From JBBRTJ01 sp038244535 (lineage in GTDB: Bacteria > Actinomycetota > Acidimicrobiia > Acidimicrobiales > Ilumatobacteraceae): DNA of 17,366 bases. The position numbers were made by a program, and so were the translations under genes. Below, in pieces: positions 14,091-17,366 of this stretch. The stretch covers positions 1 through 17,366 of the forward strand of contig JBBRTJ010000076.1 of NCBI GenBank assembly GCA_038244535.1, in the 5' to 3' direction. A model generated the notes under the pieces. It saw only the letters and a program-made list of their open reading frames with translations. It had not been told where the DNA came from and ran no database searches. Numbering within the stretch: position 1 is the stretch's first letter; each line of letters begins with the position of its first letter.

Positions 14091-15485
14091 TCAGTGACCC
14101 GAACCGGCGGGGATGGCGACGTCGCCCGCCTGAAAGATGCCGAGGGCACCCTTGCCGACGTTGGAGAACTTGTGCGTCACCATGAGGTACAGCCCCTTCT
14201 CGGCCAACGAGAACTCGACGAAGCCGCCCTGCGCCGGCTGGAGATCAAGGGCCTGGCTACCACCCTTGCGGTCGTCGGGCCGAAGCAGGTACGAGCCCTC
14301 CTTGTACACGGTGTCAAAGATCGTGCCGACGATGTGGAACGAGCTGTTCTCCGACGGACCGGCATCGAGCACCCACACCCGGACCTTCTGGTTCGGCTCG
14401 ACCCGGATGGGCGAGAACTTGTACTGGTTGACGTAGCCGTTGAACATCACGGCGTCGAAGGCCACGTTCTGCATCTTGGTCAGATCACCCGCTTGGCCCA
14501 TGGGGCCCGTGTACAGCTCGGACTGCACCATCACGAGCTCGTGGTCGACCGCGGGCAGGTTCGGGGGATCGATGATGAGCGCTCCGTACATCCCGTTGCC
14601 GATGTGGTGGAGCGCCGGCGCCGTGCCGCAGTGGTACATGAAGATGCCGGCGTACTCGGCCTTGAACTGGTACACGAGCGACTCGCCCGGCTTGATGGAG
14701 CGCATCTTGTCGTTCCAGGCCACGCGGCTCGCGTGGAAGTCGATGGAGTGGCTCACCTTGCCGTCGTTGACCAGCGTCACGGTGAACACGTCGCCGAGGT
14801 GGCCGCGAAGGATGGGGCCAGGCACCTGGTCGTTGAAGGTCCACATCTCCTGGGTGACCCCGGGAGCGACGGACATCACCTTCTCGGTGGCGTGCAGCGT
14901 GATGGCATGCTCAGTCGCGCCGTCCGCCGGCTTCAGGTCGGGGTCGAACGCCTTCCAGTCCGCCGGGGGCATCGCGGTGAAGTCGATGGCGGCATCTCCC
15001 GTGCCGGTGGCCACGGTCGTACCGGTCCCACCACCGGTGGCGGCACCCTTCACGGTGAAGGTCAGGACCATGCCCGAGGCCTTGTGCCCGGGCACCGTGC
15101 ACCACGCCTGAACCGTTCCCGTCATCGGCGCCAAGGTCACCGTCGAGCTGGCACCGGGCTGAAGCATTGGAACGCCCTCGGTGCCGTTGAGCTTGAGGTC
15201 GTGCGCCATCGTCCCGGTGTTGTGCACCTTGAGCTCGATGGCCCGCCCGGGCTCAACCTCGATGGTGGCCGGCTTCACGAAGAACTCCCCCAGCTCCACC
15301 ATCACCGACTGCGGTGGCCCCGTCGGCTTGCCTGGCGTCGCGGAACCCGCCTCGGCGGCCGACGCCGGGCGCAGGACGGCGACGACGGCGATCACCAGTC
15401 CAGCCAACCCGATGGCCATGGCCATCGCCCACCAGCCGACGTCCGAGGTCCCCGAGCGGGACTCGCTGGTCGAGTGCTCTTCCAT
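14091..15485 (-). CDS. nirK: copper-containing nitrite reductase with extra N-terminal cupredoxin domain
   Basis: This enzyme reduces nitrite to nitric oxide outside the cytoplasmic membrane. The 464-residue protein has a TM anchor or signal (about 18-38). A plastocyanin-like domain (about 60-146) follows with a full type 1 copper set: His95 (MAHDL), Cys129, His134 and Met139 (WCTVPGHKASGM). A Gly/Thr linker leads to the two-domain NirK core. There, SHSIDFHAS gives type 1 His246, catalytic Asp249 and type 2 His251. YHCGTAPALHHIGNGM gives type 2 His285 and type 1 Cys286, His294 and Met299. FHIVGTIFD gives catalytic His384, and VTHKFSNVGKGALG gives type 2 His438. The D/H catalytic pair and the C-x7-H-x4-M spacing argue for nitrite reductase rather than laccase. 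The layout resembles the three-domain Hyphomicrobium NirK. AAGGAG precedes the ATG but may be masked by leader structure. It is followed by the regulator gene. Confidence 0.93.
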   Translation of the reverse strand: MEEHSTSESRSGTSDVGWWAMAMAIGLAGLVIAVVAVLRPASAAEAGSATPGKPTGPPQSVMVELGEFFVKPATIEVEPGRAIELKVHNTGTMAHDLKLNGTEGVPMLQPGASSTVTLAPMTGTVQAWCTVPGHKASGMVLTFTVKGAATGGGTGTTVATGTGDAAIDFTAMPPADWKAFDPDLKPADGATEHAITLHATEKVMSVAPGVTQEMWTFNDQVPGPILRGHLGDVFTVTLVNDGKVSHSIDFHASRVAWNDKMRSIKPGESLVYQFKAEYAGIFMYHCGTAPALHHIGNGMYGALIIDPPNLPAVDHELVMVQSELYTGPMGQAGDLTKMQNVAFDAVMFNGYVNQYKFSPIRVEPNQKVRVWVLDAGPSENSSFHIVGTIFDTVYKEGSYLLRPDDRKGGSQALDLQPAQGGFVEFSLAEKGLYLMVTHKFSNVGKGALGIFQAGDVAIPAGSGH

Positions 15486-15560
15486 CGTGCTCTCCTTGGT
15501 CCGGTCAACGGTCTGGGTTCACCGTCGCGCCGAGCTCGACGAGCTCGACAGGGACCAAGG
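15486..15560 (-). promoter_or_regulatory. structured nirK leader that can mask the ribosome binding site
   Basis: On the mRNA strand CCTTGGTCC (15560-15552) is exactly complementary to GGACCAAGG (15502-15494). The latter contains the first four bases of the nirK SD, AAGGAG. Between these arms are two more stems: CGAGCTC-GTC-GAGCTCG (7 bp), and CGACGGT/ACCGTTG (7 bp with one G-U) around an 8-base loop. Together they make a neat three-way junction ending 8 bases before the ATG. The complementarity is seen directly; translational control is inference. No known riboswitch class is recognised. Confidence 0.5.
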
Positions 15561-15562
15561 TC

Positions 15563-15589
15563 ATTACTTCTGATCTAGTGAGAAGTAAT
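15563..15589 (-). promoter_or_regulatory. AT-rich inverted repeat upstream of nirK, candidate operator
   Basis: ATTACTTCT (15563-15571) and AGAAGTAAT (15581-15589) are exact reverse complements with a 9-base spacer. The AT content stands out sharply from the surrounding DNA. The element lies in the 110-base gap between the phyH stop and the nirK start, directly upstream of the structured leader, where the nirK promoter is expected. The GC-poor stem makes a terminator unlikely. The regulator encoded after nirK is the obvious candidate to bind it. Confidence 0.6.
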
Positions 15590-15595
15590 CAGCGC

Positions 15596-16417
15596 TCAGC
15601 CGTCGTAGAAGTACGGGTCGTGCAGACCGACGAGGGCCCGGGCCCGCGGCGTCTCGGCCCGGGCGATTGCCTCGGTGCTGAGCTGGTTCGACTCGGCGGT
15701 GACGCGAATGCGCTGGGCGATGTCGCGCCGGCCGTAGTGGCACTGGAGGAACATGCGGCCCGTGCCCTCGGCCGTGGCGGGTGTGCCGCGATGCCACGTG
15801 TCGGAGGCGAACAGCGCCACATCGCCGGCGCGGGTCTCGAGCAGCACCGGTGGGCGGCCGTCATAGGACAGCGTCGGGTCGTTCAACCGGTCGAAGGGCG
15901 CCAGCCGACCCGAGCGGTTGCTACCCGGGATCACCGCGGTCGGGCCACACGCTTCCGGGCAATCACGCAGGTACAGGTGGGCACCGATGGCGAACACCGG
16001 ATAGGGGATGCGGTCGTCCCACGGGACCCCCTCGGGTCGAGGCACGTGGGGACCGGCGTCGCAGTGCCACGGCCCGCCGCCGAAGGTCGGCGGGTTCCAC
16101 CACGCGGTGTTGGCGATGACGTGGCAGTCATCGCCGAGCAGCGGCTCGATGACCGACAGGATCGCCGCGTGCCCGATGGCCTCTTGGCCGAGGGCCGACC
16201 GGTTCAGCATCTCGTAGCGGAACTCGGCCCGGTCGGTCCGATTGCGCTCGGCCGGAAAGTCGGCGAAGAGCGCTTCGACGTCGGCGACGAGCGCGGCCAC
16301 CTCGGCGTCGGTGAAGACGCCGGGCAGCAGCGCGTAGCCGTCGCGCTCGAGCTGCACCGAGGCCGCCGGGGCCTCTCCCTTGGAGAGACCCAGGTTCTTG
16401 CCGACGCGCCGGATCAT
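15596..16417 (-). CDS. phytanoyl-CoA dioxygenase (PhyH) family Fe(II)/2-oxoglutarate oxygenase
   Basis: The 273-residue protein fits the PhyH family in length and order. It opens with the helix and turn VQLERDGYALLPGVFTDAEV, typical of the family N-terminus. The jelly-roll core has the iron-binding facial triad His118 and Asp120 (PWHCDAGPH), with distal His209 (SDTWHRG). Arg221 (GTGRMFLQCHYGRR) is a candidate 2-oxoglutarate ligand. It should hydroxylate or otherwise oxidise an unknown small molecule, using O2 and 2-oxoglutarate with Fe(II). It has no signal peptide. It follows the split-barrel gene by only 6 bases, so the two are cotranscribed, and precedes nirK by 110 bases containing an inverted repeat and leader, so nirK may have its own promoter. 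Confidence 0.88.
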   Translation of the reverse strand: MIRRVGKNLGLSKGEAPAASVQLERDGYALLPGVFTDAEVAALVADVEALFADFPAERNRTDRAEFRYEMLNRSALGQEAIGHAAILSVIEPLLGDDCHVIANTAWWNPPTFGGGPWHCDAGPHVPRPEGVPWDDRIPYPVFAIGAHLYLRDCPEACGPTAVIPGSNRSGRLAPFDRLNDPTLSYDGRPPVLLETRAGDVALFASDTWHRGTPATAEGTGRMFLQCHYGRRDIAQRIRVTAESNQLSTEAIARAETPRARALVGLHDPYFYDG

Positions 16418-16423
16418 CGACGA

Positions 16424-16945
16424 CTAGTCGACGCCGAGGCCGGCGGCGATCGCCTTGGCCGTGTGGGCCGCGAACTTGCCGGTGTCAAAGCCGACCACGA
16501 GGCTCACCGGGGTCGAGATGATCACTCGGTGCGGTGAGTCGAGAAACTTCTCGAAGTTGCGGGCGGCCATGCTGTCGGGTTCGCGGACCGTCCCCGACAG
16601 CACTGAGTAGAACCAGGACTTGACCTCGGTCCAGTCGGCGTCGGCATTGGTGTGCACGACCGAGTCGCCCTTGAACGACGCCGTCTTGCCGGCCCGGTTG
16701 ATGACCACCGCTGACTGGGGACGCTTCTTCAGCGCCGGCACCCGCTTGCGCCGCTCGGCACACGTCGTCCAGAACGTGCCGTCCTTGTACACGTAGGCCA
16801 CGACCACCCCGACCGGGTACCCGTCCTTGGTCGTCCAGTTGAAGATGCACTCGCCGCCGCCACTGACGAGCTCGTCGACCTCGGCCGTCGTGAGCGTCAT
16901 GTTGGTCAGGTCTTCGTAGTCGCTGATCGGCTCGCTGTTCGCCAC
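16424..16945 (-). CDS. pyridoxamine 5'-phosphate oxidase-like split-barrel protein (FMN or F420)
   Basis: The 173-residue protein has the split beta-barrel pattern of the PNPOx-like superfamily. ECIFNWTTKDGYPVGVVVAY (32-51) is the first barrel hairpin. Next comes GTFWTTCAERRKRVPALKKR (56-75), with the basic stretch that commonly contacts the cofactor phosphate. SAVVINRAGKTASFKGDSVV (78-97) continues the barrel, and TGKFAAHT closes it near the C-terminus. Actinobacterial members often use F420 or FMN; which applies here cannot be decided by eye. The GTG start at 16945 is supported by GGGGG a few bases upstream and by the fold beginning soon after. It is the first gene of the minus-strand run and overlaps nothing; the phyH start lies 6 bases after its stop. 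Confidence 0.85.
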   Translation of the reverse strand: MANSEPISDYEDLTNMTLTTAEVDELVSGGGECIFNWTTKDGYPVGVVVAYVYKDGTFWTTCAERRKRVPALKKRPQSAVVINRAGKTASFKGDSVVHTNADADWTEVKSWFYSVLSGTVREPDSMAARNFEKFLDSPHRVIISTPVSLVVGFDTGKFAAHTAKAIAAGLGVD

Positions 16946-17041
16946 GTGATCCCCCGGTAGGTGTGTGTTCGGTTGGTCGACCGCTCCCCGAGCGCGTCGA
17001 ACCTGCCGAGTAGAGCAGGCAGAGCCCCGCCGCACCCAAAT

Positions 17042-17070
17042 GGGCCGCTCGGCCCCTGGACCCGGGGGCC
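17042..17070 (-). terminator. GC-rich inverted repeats downstream of the kelch-like gene
   Basis: Two overlapping stems are possible: GGGCCG-CT-CGGCCC (17042-17055, a perfect palindrome), or GGCCCC (17051-17056) with GGGGCC (17065-17070) around 8 bases. They lie 34-62 bases past the in-frame stop of the kelch-like fragment. Near-identical CCCAAATGGGCCG (17035-17047) and CCCAATGGGCCG (17074-17085) flank them, so an operator for the split-barrel gene is an alternative reading. Confidence 0.4.
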
Positions 17071-17103
17071 AATCCCAATGGGCCGCCGCTACTGCCCGTT
17101 GAG

Positions 17104-17366
17104 CTATTCGTCGCGTTGTTGCTGGTCTACGACAACGTCGCGACGGAGAGCGGGTCGGTTCAGGGCGTGTAGACCTCGGCGGGGTTGGACCATCGAGCCG
17201 CTCAGCGTGAACGTCCCAGTGGCGGGGTCGTAGCGCTCGGCCGACCGGGTGGCCGTGTCGTACAGCTCGGCCGACCGGGTGGCCGTGTCGTACAGCTCGG
17301 CCGACCGGGTGGCCGTGTCGTACAGCTCGGCCGACCGGGTGGCCGTGTCGTACAGCTCGGCCGACC
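17104..17366 (-). CDS. C-terminal fragment of a kelch-like repeat protein, cut by the window edge
   Basis: Read leftwards from the edge, the frame repeats the decapeptide LYDTATRSAE and then gives AERYDPATGTFTLSGSM, a classic kelch/galactose-oxidase-type blade motif (AE-YDPATGTF-TGSM). After this it continues as RRGLHALNRP and further Arg/Gln-rich, non-kelch sequence to a TAG at 17104-17106. A one-base shift near 17187-17193 would instead give NPAEVYTP and a TGA at 17160-17162, which looks more like a natural kelch-type ending. So the gene may carry a frameshift or be decaying. Kelch-type propellers of this kind are usually secreted; the N-terminus is outside the window. Confidence 0.6.
   Translation of the reverse strand, partial: SAELYDTATRSAELYDTATRSAELYDTATRSAELYDTATRSAERYDPATGTFTLSGSMVQPRRGLHALNRPALRRDVVVDQQQRDE
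17236..17366. repeat. 30-bp tandem repeat, 4.4 copies visible
   Basis: Exact copies begin at 17236, 17266, 17296 and 17326, with 11 bases of a fifth before the window edge. The unit begins CTCGGCCGACCGGG and is a multiple of three, so the kelch-like frame is kept. Units abut with no spacers, which excludes a CRISPR array. The array may continue outside the window or reflect an assembly end in a repeat. Confidence 0.95.

Noticed and set aside
14091..15485. NirK as a laccase-type multicopper oxidase
   Set aside because: Only one type 1 and one type 2 ligand set occur in the core, with the Asp/His catalytic pair of nitrite reductases. The paired HxH trinuclear motifs of laccases are missing.
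14094..15578. Long plus-strand open frame opposite nirK
   Set aside because: It is a mirror frame of a GC-rich gene. The copper-site motifs prove the minus-strand reading.
15563..15589. The AT-rich inverted repeat as a terminator for phyH
   Set aside because: The stem is AT-rich with a 9-base loop, unlike the GC-rich hairpins that follow other genes here. An operator fits better, though this is not proven.
15314..16537. Plus-strand frame of about 407 codons opposite phyH
   Set aside because: Antisense shadow; the minus strand has the complete HxD...H iron site.
17236..17366. CRISPR array
   Set aside because: The 30-bp units abut with no spacers, keep a reading frame, and encode part of a kelch-like protein.

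Overview
The window is GC-rich, gene-dense bacterial DNA. Signal peptides with an actinobacterial look, an OmpR-type sensor pair, a GC-rich hairpin without a T-tract after many genes, and starts lacking a Shine-Dalgarno (SD) sequence next to -10-like hexamers all suggest a high-GC actinobacterium. My best guess is the class Acidimicrobiia, but no rRNA or other marker gene is present to prove it. There are no tRNA, rRNA, CRISPR, phage or transposase genes. About 19 complete genes and one or two edge fragments are supported.

Layout. 1-3800: a possible minus-strand gene start at the left edge, an SRPBCC protein, a roughly 440-base gap with a hexamer repeat, a DUF1269-type membrane protein ending in a perfect 17-bp hairpin, a double-META lipoprotein, a DUF3237 protein (minus) and a small secreted protein. 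3800-8300: a three-helix membrane protein and a PlsC-type acyltransferase (minus), then a divergently read small protein with a CALCDITHG motif, an HSL-type alpha/beta hydrolase and a TauE/SafE exporter (plus). A CsoR/CstR-like palindrome overlaps the exporter's -10. 8300-11030: a minus-strand cassette of sensor kinase, OmpR-type regulator and a small secreted protein. 11278-13346: a membrane-anchored glycoside-hydrolase-like protein and two small membrane proteins (plus). 13381-16945: four minus-strand genes, namely a flavin/F420 split-barrel protein, a PhyH dioxygenase, a copper nitrite reductase with an extra N-terminal cupredoxin domain, and an HTH regulator with a cysteine-bearing C-terminal domain resembling SufR. 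17104-17366: the C-terminal end of a kelch-like gene running off the right edge, with a 30-bp tandem repeat.

How the genes fit together. The most coherent system is nitrite reduction. NirK carries the copper ligands and catalytic residues expected of an active enzyme. It is followed after 8 nt by a regulator whose cysteines suggest an Fe-S (perhaps NO- or redox-sensing) cofactor. It is preceded by an AT-rich inverted repeat that could be the operator, and by a leader predicted by hand to fold into a three-way junction burying the nirK SD. A second regulated locus is the TauE exporter, whose operator resembles sites of copper- or persulfide-sensing CsoR-family repressors; no such repressor gene lies in the window. 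The sensor kinase, regulator and secreted protein form a third likely unit with a small inverted repeat before the last gene.
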